Positions 24,175 through 31,991 of a stretch of 64,000 bases of DNA are shown in pieces. Position numbers and translations under genes: made by a program. Within the stretch, counting starts at the first letter, position 1. Every line of letters starts with the position of its first letter. The notes under the pieces are model-generated. The model did not search any database, was not told the origin of the DNA, and saw only the letters and a program-made list of their open reading frames with translations. Origin of the DNA: Palsa-892 sp035295845 (GTDB lineage Bacteria > Pseudomonadota > Alphaproteobacteria > Rhizobiales > Xanthobacteraceae); the NCBI GenBank assembly GCA_035295845.1, contig DATGIF010000034.1, forward strand, positions 31,219 to 95,218, written 5' to 3'.

Positions 24175-25092
24175 ATGAAGGCAATCGTCGTAACGGATCA
24201 AGCCGCCGGAACGGCCGGGATGAAACTGGTGGAGCGGCCCGAGCCGAAGGCAGCGATAAACGACGTCATCGTTCAGATTCATGCGTCGGGATTCGTCCCG
24301 ACCGAGCTCACATGGCCTTCGACCTGGAGCGATCGCCTCAACCGTGACCGGACACCGACGATCCCCGGGCACGAGCTGGCCGGCGTGGTCACCGCTCTCG
24401 GCTATGGCACCACGGGATTGTCCGTCGGACAGCGTGTGTTCGGACTCGCCGACTGGTATCGCGACGGCACTCTGGCGGAATACATCGCGATCGAGGCACG
24501 CAACCTCGCGCCGTTGCCGGGCGATGTCGACTTCACGGTGGGCGCAAGTCTGCCGATCTCGGGTCTGACCGCGTGGCAGGGTCTCTTCGAGCACGGCCGC
24601 CTTCGCGCGGGGCAGAGCGTGATCGCGCATGGCGCGGCCGGCGCTGTCGGGTCGATGGTGACGCAACTCGCACATGAGTTCGGCGCCTATGTGATCGGCA
24701 CCGGACGCGCCGCCGACCGCCAGAAGGCGCTCGACTTCGGCGCAAACGAATTCGTCGATCTCGACAACGACTCTTTGGAAGACGTCGGCAATGTCGATCT
24801 GGTGTTCGATCTCATCGGCGGCGACATAGGCAAGCGGTCTGCGCGCCTAGTTCGCGCCGGCGGAACGCTGGTGTCCATCGTTGGACCGAGCGAGACACAA
24901 CCCGCGGGCGGTTTGGCGCTCGACTTCGTCGTAGAGTCCGATCGCGCTCAACTGAGCGAGATCGTCCAGCGGGTACGGGATGGACGATTGCGGACAAATA
25001 TTGGCACCGTCTCGTCCCTCGACGATGCCGTCGCCGCCTTCAACCCGACAGAGCGTCGCTCGGGGAAGACCGTCATCCGCGTTCGTCCGTGA
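24175..25092 (+). CDS. NADP-dependent zinc-independent medium-chain reductase (quinone-oxidoreductase-like)
   Basis: A 305-residue MDR-superfamily enzyme. The N-terminal GroES-like domain has PGHELAGVVTALGYGTTGLSVGQRVFGLADWYRDGTLAEYIAI. The Rossmann motif is AHGAAGAVGSMVTQLAHEFGAYVIGTG. Structural-zinc cysteines are absent, as in quinone oxidoreductases and related alkenal reductases. The ending RRSGKTVIRVRP is usual for these proteins. GAGGAGAAAATATC precedes the ATG. It opens the accessory island of stress- or detoxification-type enzymes; a role in reducing quinones or alkenals is inferred. Confidence 0.85.
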   Translation: MKAIVVTDQAAGTAGMKLVERPEPKAAINDVIVQIHASGFVPTELTWPSTWSDRLNRDRTPTIPGHELAGVVTALGYGTTGLSVGQRVFGLADWYRDGTLAEYIAIEARNLAPLPGDVDFTVGASLPISGLTAWQGLFEHGRLRAGQSVIAHGAAGAVGSMVTQLAHEFGAYVIGTGRAADRQKALDFGANEFVDLDNDSLEDVGNVDLVFDLIGGDIGKRSARLVRAGGTLVSIVGPSETQPAGGLALDFVVESDRAQLSEIVQRVRDGRLRTNIGTVSSLDDAVAAFNPTERRSGKTVIRVRP

Positions 25093-25289
25093 CCGACACG
25101 CGCCGGTCGATGCATGCAGCCCGGCCGGCGCTCTCTAGGTCGGCCGACTGTGCAGTGTCTCGGAAGCCCAAATAACGGGCTGATAAATAAAATAATCCAA
25201 AGACCTTCGGGGACTATCGGCCGGCAGAGATCGCCGCTGACGTACTGCCTGACGGTGCGCTTCCCAAACGGATTTCGTCCACCACCGGG

Positions 25290-25321
25290 TTGCAAAACAT
25301 TACACCATATGGTGTAATGTT
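25290..25321 (+). promoter_or_regulatory. Promoter and palindromic operator of the first ArsR-type gene
   Basis: A perfect 26-bp palindrome (half-site AACATTACACCAT) spans 25296-25321. A promoter overlaps it: TTGCAA at 25290-25295, a 17-base spacer, and TGTAAT at 25313-25318 (five of six matches to TATAAT). The start of transcription would fall near 25325, which is the A of the ATG, so the mRNA is probably leaderless; there is no ribosome site apart from operator sequence. The layout fits autorepression by the ArsR-type protein encoded next. Confidence 0.72.
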
Positions 25322-25324
25322 CGT

Positions 25325-25657
25325 ATGGATCACTTGACGGACGTGCTGACGGCGATTTCGCACCCCACGCGGCGGGCGATCATCGGGCGGCTAGCGAATG
25401 GGCCGGCTCGATTCCTGGATGTCGCGAAGCCGTTCGACACCGCTTTAAACGCGGTGACGAAACACCTGAAGCTGCTCGAAAGAGCCGGACTCATTGAACG
25501 CAGGAAACAGGGTCGAGAAGTCTTCATTTCATTTCGCGGTGAGCCGCTTCGCGAGGTGGCGGAATGGATGAATGAATATGAGCGCTTCTGGAACGAGCGC
25601 CTCGATCAGTTCGAGCGTTATTTTAAGGACAAGAAGAAGACGGAGAAGGGCAAATGA
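25325..25657 (+). CDS. ArsR-family winged-helix transcriptional regulator
   Basis: A 110-residue regulator that begins MDHLTDVLTAISHPTRRAIIGRL. The recognition helix is in ALNAVTKHLKLLERAGLIERRKQGREVFISF, and the C-terminal EYERFWNERLDQFERYF helix mediates dimerisation. It has no cysteine at all, so it is not a metal sensor; it belongs to the group paired with SRPBCC (AHSA1) proteins, whose ligand is usually unknown. The palindrome directly upstream is its likely operator. Its stop overlaps the next gene by ATGA, which indicates translational coupling. Confidence 0.9.
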   Translation: MDHLTDVLTAISHPTRRAIIGRLANGPARFLDVAKPFDTALNAVTKHLKLLERAGLIERRKQGREVFISFRGEPLREVAEWMNEYERFWNERLDQFERYFKDKKKTEKGK

Positions 25658-26088
25658 CGACATCGACAAAGACGTTGGAAATCAAGGTCGAACGGACAAT
25701 CCCTGCGCCTCCGAGCGAGGTTTTCGATGCGTGGCTTGATCCAAAGATCCCGGGTACGCCTTGGCACGAGAATGAGAAGCTGATCGTCAATCCGAAGGTG
25801 GACGGGCTCTGGTACTGGCGCTCTTCAGGGGGCACCCCCCACTACGGGCGATTTATCGAAATCGATCGGCCCGGCCGAATCCGGCATTCCTGGATGTCGC
25901 CGAACACCTTGGGAGAGGAGTCGACGGTTACCGTCACATTCCAGAAAAAGGGAGAAGGCACGCTCATGACTCTTCTGCATTCCGGCCTTCCGAATGATGC
26001 CATGGCAAAAGCGCACGAGAAGGGTTGGAATTCTATTTCTGATAAATTTAGCAACATTTTTATCAGTGGGTCGCACCGCCGGAAATAA
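25654..26088 (+). CDS. SRPBCC (AHSA1/START-like) domain protein
   Basis: A 144-residue protein with the helix-grip fold. Family cues are VERTIPAPPSEVFDAWLDPKIPGTPWHENEKLIVNPKVDGLWYW near the N terminus, then a hydrophobic-cavity pattern RFIEIDRPGRIRHSWMSPNTLGEESTVTVTFQKKGEGTLMTLLHSGLP and a C-terminal helix. Such proteins bind small hydrophobic ligands. Overlap with the ArsR gene (ATGA) points to one protein pair; the SRPBCC part might bind or process the inducer. Ligand unknown. Confidence 0.85.
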   Translation: MTTSTKTLEIKVERTIPAPPSEVFDAWLDPKIPGTPWHENEKLIVNPKVDGLWYWRSSGGTPHYGRFIEIDRPGRIRHSWMSPNTLGEESTVTVTFQKKGEGTLMTLLHSGLPNDAMAKAHEKGWNSISDKFSNIFISGSHRRK

Positions 26089-26148
26089 CACTCGAACGAC
26101 GTCCTATTGAACTCAAGCGCGATTGAAATCGGCAGAAACGGAGTGATC

Positions 26149-26976
26149 ATGGCAAAGGCAATTTTGCGAAATCTTGCGCCCGCTTTCGCGCCGCTCGGCC
26201 TCTGCATTGCCCTCGCGGCTGTGGCGGTCGCTGCCAGCCCGGCGCTAGAAGCCAGGGCTGCCGGGAATGATCCGGTGAAGAACATCGTACTTGTGCATGG
26301 CGCTATCACCGATGGCTCGGGGTGGCGCGGCGTTTACGATATCCTGACAAAGGATGGATACCACGTGAGCGTCGTCCAGCAGCCCCTCACGGGTCTATCC
26401 GACGATGTCGCGGCCACGAAGCGCGTCATCGACCAGCAAGACGGACCGGTCATACTCGTCGGTCATAGCTACGGCGGCACCATAATCACGGTGGCCGGCG
26501 CTGATCCGAAGGTGCGAGCGCTGGTCTACGTAGCGGCATTGCAGCCCGACGTAGGCGAAACGACCAACCAGCTCGCCGCGTCGATGCCGGGGGAAGTGCC
26601 GGGCAGCGACCTGAAGCCGACCAAGGACGGCTTCATCTTCCTCGAGCCGACCAAATTTGCGGCCGACGTCGCGGCTGATCTGCCCCCGGCGCAAGCGGAA
26701 TACATGTCGAACTCGCAGATGCCGGTGGCGGCCGCCGCATTCGACGCGCCGGTGACGGTCGCCGCGTGGCGCGACAAGCCCAGCTACGGAATCATCGCCA
26801 CAACGGATCGCGTGCTCAATCCCAAGCTTGCGCACTGGATGTACGAGCGCTCAGGAGCGCGGATAACCGAGATCGAGGGCAGCCACTTAGTCTACATCTC
26901 CCAGCCCGGCGTGGTCGCTAGCGTCATCGAAACGGCGGCCCGCGTCGCCGGGGAGAATACGATGAAGGCGCAATGA
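26149..26976 (+). CDS. Secreted alpha/beta hydrolase
   Basis: A 275-residue hydrolase with a signal peptide (hydrophobic residues 12-33, cleaved near ARA-AG). The core begins VKNIVLVHGAITDGSGWRGVYDIL with the oxyanion HG. The nucleophile elbow is ILVGHSYGGTIITVAG, and the likely catalytic His lies in EGSHLVYIS. The overall pattern matches the esterase/hydroxynitrile-lyase-like group often annotated as alpha/beta hydrolase. Periplasmic location fits hydrolysis of a foreign ester. The ATG at 26149 with GGAG before it is chosen over one 14 codons upstream. It lies between the two ArsR-SRPBCC pairs on the same strand. Confidence 0.82.
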   Translation: MAKAILRNLAPAFAPLGLCIALAAVAVAASPALEARAAGNDPVKNIVLVHGAITDGSGWRGVYDILTKDGYHVSVVQQPLTGLSDDVAATKRVIDQQDGPVILVGHSYGGTIITVAGADPKVRALVYVAALQPDVGETTNQLAASMPGEVPGSDLKPTKDGFIFLEPTKFAADVAADLPPAQAEYMSNSQMPVAAAAFDAPVTVAAWRDKPSYGIIATTDRVLNPKLAHWMYERSGARITEIEGSHLVYISQPGVVASVIETAARVAGENTMKAQ

Positions 26977-27011
26977 CGCGTCCGATCCGCACGCGGCGCC
27001 CTGAAACGGTC

Positions 27012-27071
27012 ATTCAACCAAACGGTTGACATTCAAAAACGGTGCGTTTATATTCAACCACATGGTTGAAT
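27012..27071 (+). promoter_or_regulatory. Near-consensus promoter with two operators; leaderless ArsR start
   Basis: TTGACA (27026-27031) and TATATT (27049-27054) are 17 bases apart, close to a perfect sigma70-type promoter. Operator 1 (TCAACC-N4-GGTTGA, 27014-27029) overlaps the -35. Operator 2 (ATTCAACCA-N2-TGGTTGAAT, 27052-27071) overlaps the -10 and the start codon. Their centres are 40 bases apart, about four helical turns. The predicted transcription start (~27061) is one base before the ATG at 27062, so the transcript would be leaderless. This fits tight autorepression. Confidence 0.78.
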
Positions 27072-27427
27072 TACAGACCCCTCAGCTGGACGCGATCTTC
27101 CATGCTCTCGGCGATCCCACGCGCCGGCAGATGCTACGCGAGCTCGCCGGCGGCGAGCGAACGGTCGGCCAGCTCGCGGAACCCTTCGCGATCTCGTTGC
27201 AGGCCGCATCGAAGCACGTGAAGGCGCTGGAAAAGGCCGGCCTGATCCGTCGCGAGGTGAGGGGCCGCACGCATCTGTGCCGCCTCGATCCCGGGCCGCT
27301 CGCCAGCGCCCACGAATGGTTGAACTTCTACGAGCGCTTCTGGACCGACCGTCTGAATGCGCTCGACCGGCTGCTCCGCGAAGCGGGCGCCCGTCATTCC
27401 CCGAATCCCAAAGGAGGCAAACAATGA
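27062..27427 (+). CDS. ArsR-family winged-helix transcriptional regulator (second module)
   Basis: A 121-residue regulator: LDAIFHALGDPTRRQMLREL, then the recognition region FAISLQAASKHVKALEKAGLIRREVRGRTHLCRL, then a FYERFWTDRLNALDRLLRE dimer helix. The single Cys is not in a metal motif (no ELCVCD-type sequence), so metal sensing is unlikely. The start is the ATG at 27062, inside operator 2, with no ribosome site but a well-placed promoter. It overlaps the next gene by ATGA. It is a relative, not a close copy, of the regulator at 25325. Confidence 0.92.
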   Translation: MVELQTPQLDAIFHALGDPTRRQMLRELAGGERTVGQLAEPFAISLQAASKHVKALEKAGLIRREVRGRTHLCRLDPGPLASAHEWLNFYERFWTDRLNALDRLLREAGARHSPNPKGGKQ

Positions 27428-27957
27428 CCGGAGTTGCGAAGCCGGACGCTTATGGCGCGCTGATCGAGCCCGCCACGCTGAAGATCGAGCGTCTCTTGCC
27501 GGGCCCGATCGAGCGCGTCTGGGCCTATCTCACCGAAAGCGAATTGCGCCGCCAATGGTTCGCGGCGGGCCACATGGAGATGAAAGCCGGGGCGCCTTTC
27601 GAACTCGTCTGGCGCAACGACGAGCTCACCAATCCGCCCGGCCAACGTCCGGCCGGATTCTCCGGCGAACATCGAATGCAGAGCCGGATCATCGAGGCCG
27701 ACCCGCCGCGCAAATTGGCGTTCACGTTCGGAAACAGCGGCGAGGTCTCCTTCGAGTTGGAGCCGAAGGGCAGCAATGTGCTGTTCACCGTGATCCATCG
27801 CCGCCTGCCGGACCGCGGGACCATCATGAAGGTCGGACCCGGCTGGCACATGCATCTCGACGTGCTGGTCGCCCGCATGACCGGCAAGGAAGCGGAGCCG
27901 TTCTGGGACGGCATAAGCCGCCTGCAGAAGGAATACGAGAAGCGGCTTCCGGCCTGA
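27424..27957 (+). CDS. SRPBCC (AHSA1/START-like) domain protein (second module)
   Basis: A 177-residue helix-grip protein. It begins MTGVAKPDAYGALIEPATLKIERLLPGPIERVWAYLTESELRRQWFAAG, which is the usual SRPBCC start. A cavity segment (RIIEADPPRKLAFTFGNSGEVSFELEPKGSNVLFTVIHRRLP) follows, and the C-terminal helix is WHMHLDVLVARMTGKEAEPFWDGISRLQKEYEKRL. It is translationally coupled to the ArsR gene by ATGA. Many ArsR-SRPBCC pairs of this kind exist; their ligands are mostly unknown. Confidence 0.88.
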   Translation: MTGVAKPDAYGALIEPATLKIERLLPGPIERVWAYLTESELRRQWFAAGHMEMKAGAPFELVWRNDELTNPPGQRPAGFSGEHRMQSRIIEADPPRKLAFTFGNSGEVSFELEPKGSNVLFTVIHRRLPDRGTIMKVGPGWHMHLDVLVARMTGKEAEPFWDGISRLQKEYEKRLPA

Positions 27958-28048
27958 CGAACTCACACCGTTAGCGCGTGTTGTCGCGGGCCACGCAAGA
28001 ACAAGCAGGAACAAGATGGGGCATGTGACAAGAAAAAAGGAGAGAGAC

Positions 28049-28831
28049 ATGGAGCACCGCAAAGGATTTCCCGGAATGAAAACACCGCCGGTCGTTTCGC
28101 GGCAGGAGTGGGAGGCTGCGTGGCAACAGCTTCTCGCGAGGGAGAAGGCCCTGACCCGCGCCCGTGATGCGATGGCCGCGGAGCGGCGGCGGATGCCGTG
28201 GATGGCCGTCGAGAAGAAGTACGAGTTCGATGGCCCCAAGGGTAAGGCGAGCTTGCTTGATCTATTCGAAGGCCGCCGGCAGCTGATCGTGTATCGCGCT
28301 TTCTTCGAGCCTGGCGTATTTGGTTGGCCCGAGCATGCTTGCCGCGGTTGCTCTTTGGGTGCCGACCAGGTCTCGCATCTCGCGCATCTCAACGTTCGCG
28401 ACACGACCCTCGCCTACGCTTCGCGCGCGCCGCAGGCGGACATCCAGCGCCTGAAGGCACGAATGGACTGGACGATGCCCTGGTACACGATCACGGACGA
28501 CTTCGACAAAGACTTCGGCGTCGACGAGTGGCACGGCCATAACGTGTTCGTCCGCGACGGCGACAAGGTGTTCCGCACCTACTTCATCAACAACCGCGGC
28601 GACGAGGCGATGGGGACGATCTGGAGTTATCTCGACATCACTCCTCTCGGCCGCCAGGAAGCGTGGGAGGACTCGCCGGAAGGTTACCCGCAGACGCCGC
28701 CGTACAAGTGGTGGAATTGGCACGACAACTACGGCGCCGAAGCCGCGCCCCACCCGAAGTGGGTCGAGGTCTCGGACGCCGGCGAGGCCGCGTTCCGCAA
28801 GGCAAGCGCTAAGGCAAGTACCAAGGCATGA
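28049..28831 (+). CDS. DUF899-family thioredoxin-like protein
   Basis: A 260-residue member of the DUF899/AAP (thioredoxin-fold) family. It shows VVSRQEWEAAWQQLLAREKALTRARDAMAAERRRMPW near the N terminus, then LLDLFEGRRQLIVYRAFFEPGVFGWPEHACRGCSLGADQVSHLAHLNVRDTTLAYASRAP. The CxxC (ACRGCS) is the likely redox site. DDFDKDFGVDEWHGHNVFVRDGDKVFRTYF follows. No signal peptide. An AAGGAGAGAG ribosome site precedes the ATG at 28049. Its place in the island with ArsR-SRPBCC pairs and a reductase suggests a redox or detoxification role; this is an inference. Confidence 0.85.
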   Translation: MEHRKGFPGMKTPPVVSRQEWEAAWQQLLAREKALTRARDAMAAERRRMPWMAVEKKYEFDGPKGKASLLDLFEGRRQLIVYRAFFEPGVFGWPEHACRGCSLGADQVSHLAHLNVRDTTLAYASRAPQADIQRLKARMDWTMPWYTITDDFDKDFGVDEWHGHNVFVRDGDKVFRTYFINNRGDEAMGTIWSYLDITPLGRQEAWEDSPEGYPQTPPYKWWNWHDNYGAEAAPHPKWVEVSDAGEAAFRKASAKASTKA

Positions 28832-28889
28832 CCGAGACCCATCCCGCCCGCTCGACCGGTACCACGGACCCCAAGAAACGAGGACCAAT

Positions 28890-30113
28890 ATGCTCAACTG
28901 GATCAAGTCGAATTACCGCTGGGTGATCGTCGCGGCGGGCGGCCTTCTCGGCTGCGTCGCGATCGGCGGCATGTTTTCGCTGCCGGTTTTTCTCCAACCC
29001 ATTACCAAGGACACCGGCTGGTCCGTTACCGGCGTGTCGAGCGCGATGACCATCGGATTTATCGCGATGGCGGTCGCCAGCATGTTCTGGGGCAATCTGT
29101 CGGACCGCATCGGTCCCCGCGCCGTCGTGGTGACCGGATCGGTCGTCCTGGCTGCAAGTCTCGCTCTCGTCAGCCGCGCGACGTCGCTCGTTGAGTTTCA
29201 GCTCATCTTCGGTCTGGCGCTCGGCGGCGGCACCGCCGCGATCTTCGCGCCGATGATGGCCTGCGTAACCGGCTGGTTCGACACCCACCGCAGCCTTGCT
29301 GTGTCGCTCGTGTCGGCCGGCATGGGAATGGCGCCGATGACCATGTCGCCCTTCGCGGCGTGGCTCGTCTCGATCTACGATTGGAGAACGTCCCTGCAAA
29401 TCATCGCCCTTGTTGTTGCGGCCGTGATGATCCCGGTGTCGTTTCTGATCCGCCGCCCTCCGGCTCTCGAAGGTAAGGGCGCCGCCGTCCGCGCGGATGC
29501 GGAGGATCAATCCTCCATGTCCTTGGGGCAGGCGTTGAGATCGCCCCAATTCATTATTCTGGTGCTGACGAACTTTTTTTGCTGCGCCACGCACTCGGGC
29601 CCGATCATTCACACGGTGAGCTACGCCGTGACCTGCGGGATTCCGTTGATCGCCGCCGTCTCCATCTACAGCGTGGAAGGGCTCGCCGGCATGGGCGGCC
29701 GCGTGGCTTTCGGCATCCTCGGCGACCGGTTCGGGGCGAAGCGCGTTCTGGTCTGGGGGTTGCTGGCGCAAGCGTTCGGCGCCCTGGCCTATGCTTTCGT
29801 GCGCGACATTGCCGCCTTTTATGCGGTGGCGGCCGCCTTTGGCTTCATCTACGCCGGCGTCATGCCGCTCTATTCCGTCATCGCCCGCGAGAATTTCCCG
29901 TTGCGGATGATGGGAACCGTCATCGGCGGCACGGCAATGGCCGGAAGTCTCGGCATGGCAACGGGGCCGCTCGCCGGAGGGCTGATCTACGACACCTTCG
30001 CGAGCTACAGCTGGCTCTATATCGGAGCTTGGGGAATGGGAATTGGCGCCTTCTTGATCGCCTCGACCTTCAAGCCCTTCCCCAAAGACCAATCGGCGCC
30101 GGCGATGGCCTGA
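28890..30113 (+). CDS. MFS transporter, 12-helix (OFA/monocarboxylate-like)
   Basis: A 407-residue integral membrane protein with 12 predicted helices and an internal loop near residues 190-210. It contains the MFS motif A equivalent FWGNLSDRIGPRAVVV between helices 2 and 3, repeated as AFGILGDRFGAKRVL in the second half. GLALGGGTAAIFAPMMACVTGWFDTHRSLAVSLVSAG is characteristic of the OFA and monocarboxylate groups. Substrate unknown, perhaps an organic acid. GAGGACCAAT precedes the ATG. It closes the accessory island; dodecin follows after 130 bases. Confidence 0.88.
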   Translation: MLNWIKSNYRWVIVAAGGLLGCVAIGGMFSLPVFLQPITKDTGWSVTGVSSAMTIGFIAMAVASMFWGNLSDRIGPRAVVVTGSVVLAASLALVSRATSLVEFQLIFGLALGGGTAAIFAPMMACVTGWFDTHRSLAVSLVSAGMGMAPMTMSPFAAWLVSIYDWRTSLQIIALVVAAVMIPVSFLIRRPPALEGKGAAVRADAEDQSSMSLGQALRSPQFIILVLTNFFCCATHSGPIIHTVSYAVTCGIPLIAAVSIYSVEGLAGMGGRVAFGILGDRFGAKRVLVWGLLAQAFGALAYAFVRDIAAFYAVAAAFGFIYAGVMPLYSVIARENFPLRMMGTVIGGTAMAGSLGMATGPLAGGLIYDTFASYSWLYIGAWGMGIGAFLIASTFKPFPKDQSAPAMA

Positions 30114-30243
30114 CGATCTTTGATCGAGCCGCTTTTCGTTGATCCGGGAGGGCACCGTCGGGCGGGGGTGAGATTCTCCCGCTTGGTGCTACACTCCTGC
30201 CGTCGATCATTTACCCAAAACAAAATAATCACGGGAGAAAGCC

Positions 30244-30459
30244 ATGGCCGAGAGCGTTTACAAAGTCATCGAAATCGTCGGCACCAGCACCGAATCTTGG
30301 GAGAAGGCCGCAAAGGCGGCGGTCGAGCGGGCCGCCAAATCCCTGAAGGACCTGCGCATCGCCGAGGTGCGGCAGCTCGACATCCAGATCAAGAACGGAA
30401 AGGTGGAATTCTACCGCGCACGGCTGAAGGTCTCGTTCAAGTACCGCGACAAGGATTAG
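30244..30459 (+). CDS. Dodecin family protein
   Basis: A 71-residue protein with the dodecin pattern: SVYKVIEIVGTSTESWEKAAKAAVERAAKSLKDLRIAEVRQLDIQIKNGKVEFYRARLKVSFKY. Dodecins form hollow dodecamers that store flavin or FAD and CoA derivatives in the cytosol. A CGGGAGA ribosome site precedes the ATG. It is a single gene, after the MFS and before nnrU. The W in TSTESW is the stacking residue of flavin-binding dodecins. Confidence 0.9.
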   Translation: MAESVYKVIEIVGTSTESWEKAAKAAVERAAKSLKDLRIAEVRQLDIQIKNGKVEFYRARLKVSFKYRDKD

Positions 30460-30509
30460 GCGGCGCGCCTGAATTTGAGTAGCTTGCGCCGCGAAAAACC
30501 GGGTTGCCC

Positions 30510-31076
30510 ATGAAGTTGATGCTCCTCGGCCTTCTCGTCTTTCTCGGCGCGCATATTTTTACGACCATGCGCGTTGCCCGCGCCGGCGTCGTCGCGCGGA
30601 TCGGCGAGGGACCGTACAAGGGTCTCTACTCGCTCGTATCGATCATCGGCGTTGTCATGATCGGCTACGGCTTCGCGGCCTGGCGGGCGGAAGGCTCGCC
30701 GCAGCTCTGGTATCCGCCGCTGTGGACCAAGCATCTCGCGATTCCATTGATGCTCTTCGCGAGCATCTGCGTCATCGCCGCCTATCCACCGACGCATATC
30801 CGCGTCTGGCTCAAGCACCCGATGCTCGTCGGCGTGAAGACCTGGGCGGTCGCGCATCTCATCGCCAACGGCGATCTCGCGGGCATTATCCTGTTCACCG
30901 CCGTGCTCGCCTGGGCGGTGTGGAGCCGTATCTCGATGAAATGGCGGCCCGCGCCGGTTTACCCTCAGCCGAAATGGGTCGCCGATGGAGTGGCCGTGGC
31001 CGTCGGCACCGTGCTATTCCTCCTCCTCGCCAAGCTCTTCCATCCCTATGTCGTCGGCCTCGAGGTGCTGCCCTAG
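30510..31076 (+). CDS. NnrU family membrane protein
   Basis: A 188-residue protein with five to six predicted helices. The motif LGAHIFTTMRVARAG near the N terminus, RWYPPLW-like sequence QLWYPPLWTKHLAIPLML and THIRVWLKHPMLVGVKTWAVAHLIANGDLAGIILF are diagnostic of NnrU. NnrU was first linked to nitrite and nitric-oxide respiration, but most homologues are near unrelated genes and no denitrification genes are here. I therefore make no claim about denitrification. The ATG at 30510 is preferred over a TTG two codons upstream. panB starts right after its stop. Confidence 0.87.
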   Translation: MKLMLLGLLVFLGAHIFTTMRVARAGVVARIGEGPYKGLYSLVSIIGVVMIGYGFAAWRAEGSPQLWYPPLWTKHLAIPLMLFASICVIAAYPPTHIRVWLKHPMLVGVKTWAVAHLIANGDLAGIILFTAVLAWAVWSRISMKWRPAPVYPQPKWVADGVAVAVGTVLFLLLAKLFHPYVVGLEVLP

Positions 31077-31898
31077 ATGAGCATCGAACCCACCCGCCGC
31101 ATCACCGCGCCGGAATTGCGCGCGCGCAAGGGCAAGGAGCCGATCGTCGCGCTCACCTCTTATCATGCGCACACCGCGCGCATTCTCGACGCTTACGTCG
31201 ATTTTCTCCTGGTTGGCGACTCGCTCGGCATGGTGATGCACGGCCTTGAGACCACCGTGCCCGTCACCCTTGAGATGATGATCCTGCAGGGCCACGCGGT
31301 GATGCGCGGCTCCAAGCGCGCGCTCGTCGTCGTCGACATGCCCTTCGGCAGCTACGAGGCGAGCAAGGAAGACGCCTTCCGTTCGGCCGCGCGTGTCTTG
31401 AAGGAAACCGGCTGCGGCGCGATCAAAATGGAGGGCGGCGTGAAGATGGCCGAGACCGTGCGCTTTCTCGCCGAGCGCGGCGTGCCGGTGATGGGCCATG
31501 TCGGCCTCACACCGCAGGCGGTGAACGCGCTCGGCTCGTTCAAGGCGCTCGGCCGCGAGGAGAAGGACTGGGCGCCGTTCCTCGACGACGCCCGCGCGAT
31601 CGCCGACGCCGGCGCCTTCGCGATCGTGGTCGAGGCGGTCGCCGAGCCCCTGGCGCGGCGGATTACCGCGGAAGTGCCGGTTCCGACCATCGGGATCGGC
31701 GCTTCGCCCGCCTGCGACGGGCAGATCCTGGTGCTCGAGGACATGCTCGGGCTTTCGCCGCGCGTGCCGAAATTCGTGAAGAAGTATGGTGAACTCGCTG
31801 GCGGCATCGAAGCGGCGGTGAAGGAATACGCCCGCGAGGTCAGAAGCCGTGAGTTTCCGGGGCTTGCGAACGTCTATCCGCTCAAGGCAAAAGCTTAA
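31077..31898 (+). CDS. panB: 3-methyl-2-oxobutanoate hydroxymethyltransferase
   Basis: PanB adds a hydroxymethyl group from 5,10-methylene-THF to alpha-ketoisovalerate, first step of pantothenate synthesis. The 273-residue protein has MLTSYHAHTARILD-type sequence (VALTSYHAHTARILDAYVDFLLVGDSLGMVMHG), the metal site in GDSL, MPFGSYE, EGGVKMAET, VMGHVGLTPQAVNALG and PTIGIGASPACDGQILVLEDMLGL. The length is standard. It abuts nnrU with no gap, so translation is likely coupled. Pantothenate feeds CoA and the ACP prosthetic group used by the fab genes further on. Confidence 0.97.
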   Translation: MSIEPTRRITAPELRARKGKEPIVALTSYHAHTARILDAYVDFLLVGDSLGMVMHGLETTVPVTLEMMILQGHAVMRGSKRALVVVDMPFGSYEASKEDAFRSAARVLKETGCGAIKMEGGVKMAETVRFLAERGVPVMGHVGLTPQAVNALGSFKALGREEKDWAPFLDDARAIADAGAFAIVVEAVAEPLARRITAEVPVPTIGIGASPACDGQILVLEDMLGLSPRVPKFVKKYGELAGGIEAAVKEYAREVRSREFPGLANVYPLKAKA

Positions 31899-31991
31899 CG
31901 CCCACAACAATTTGGGCGGTTTGCCACGTTCCGTCCACATCTCTATCGTACGCCGCCTATCCACGAGGGCTGCGGGGCACGGCGGGATTTG

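Noticed and set aside
23939..24178. A 79-residue ORF before the quinone oxidoreductase
   Set aside because: It has no ribosome site, overlaps the next gene's start, and contains the inverted repeat. No known protein pattern was recognised.
27062..27427. Metal-sensing ArsR (arsenic or zinc)
   Set aside because: No metal-binding Cys pairs are present, and no arsenate reductase or efflux pump is next to it. The first module's regulator has no Cys at all.
30510..31076. Part of a denitrification locus (nnrU)
   Set aside because: No nitrite or nitric-oxide reductase, nnrS or nnrR gene is present in the window, and NnrU-family genes are common outside denitrifiers.
31899..31930. A terminator after panB (GCCCA / TGGGC)
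   Set aside because: The stem is only five base pairs with a loop of eight and no T-run; not enough to call.
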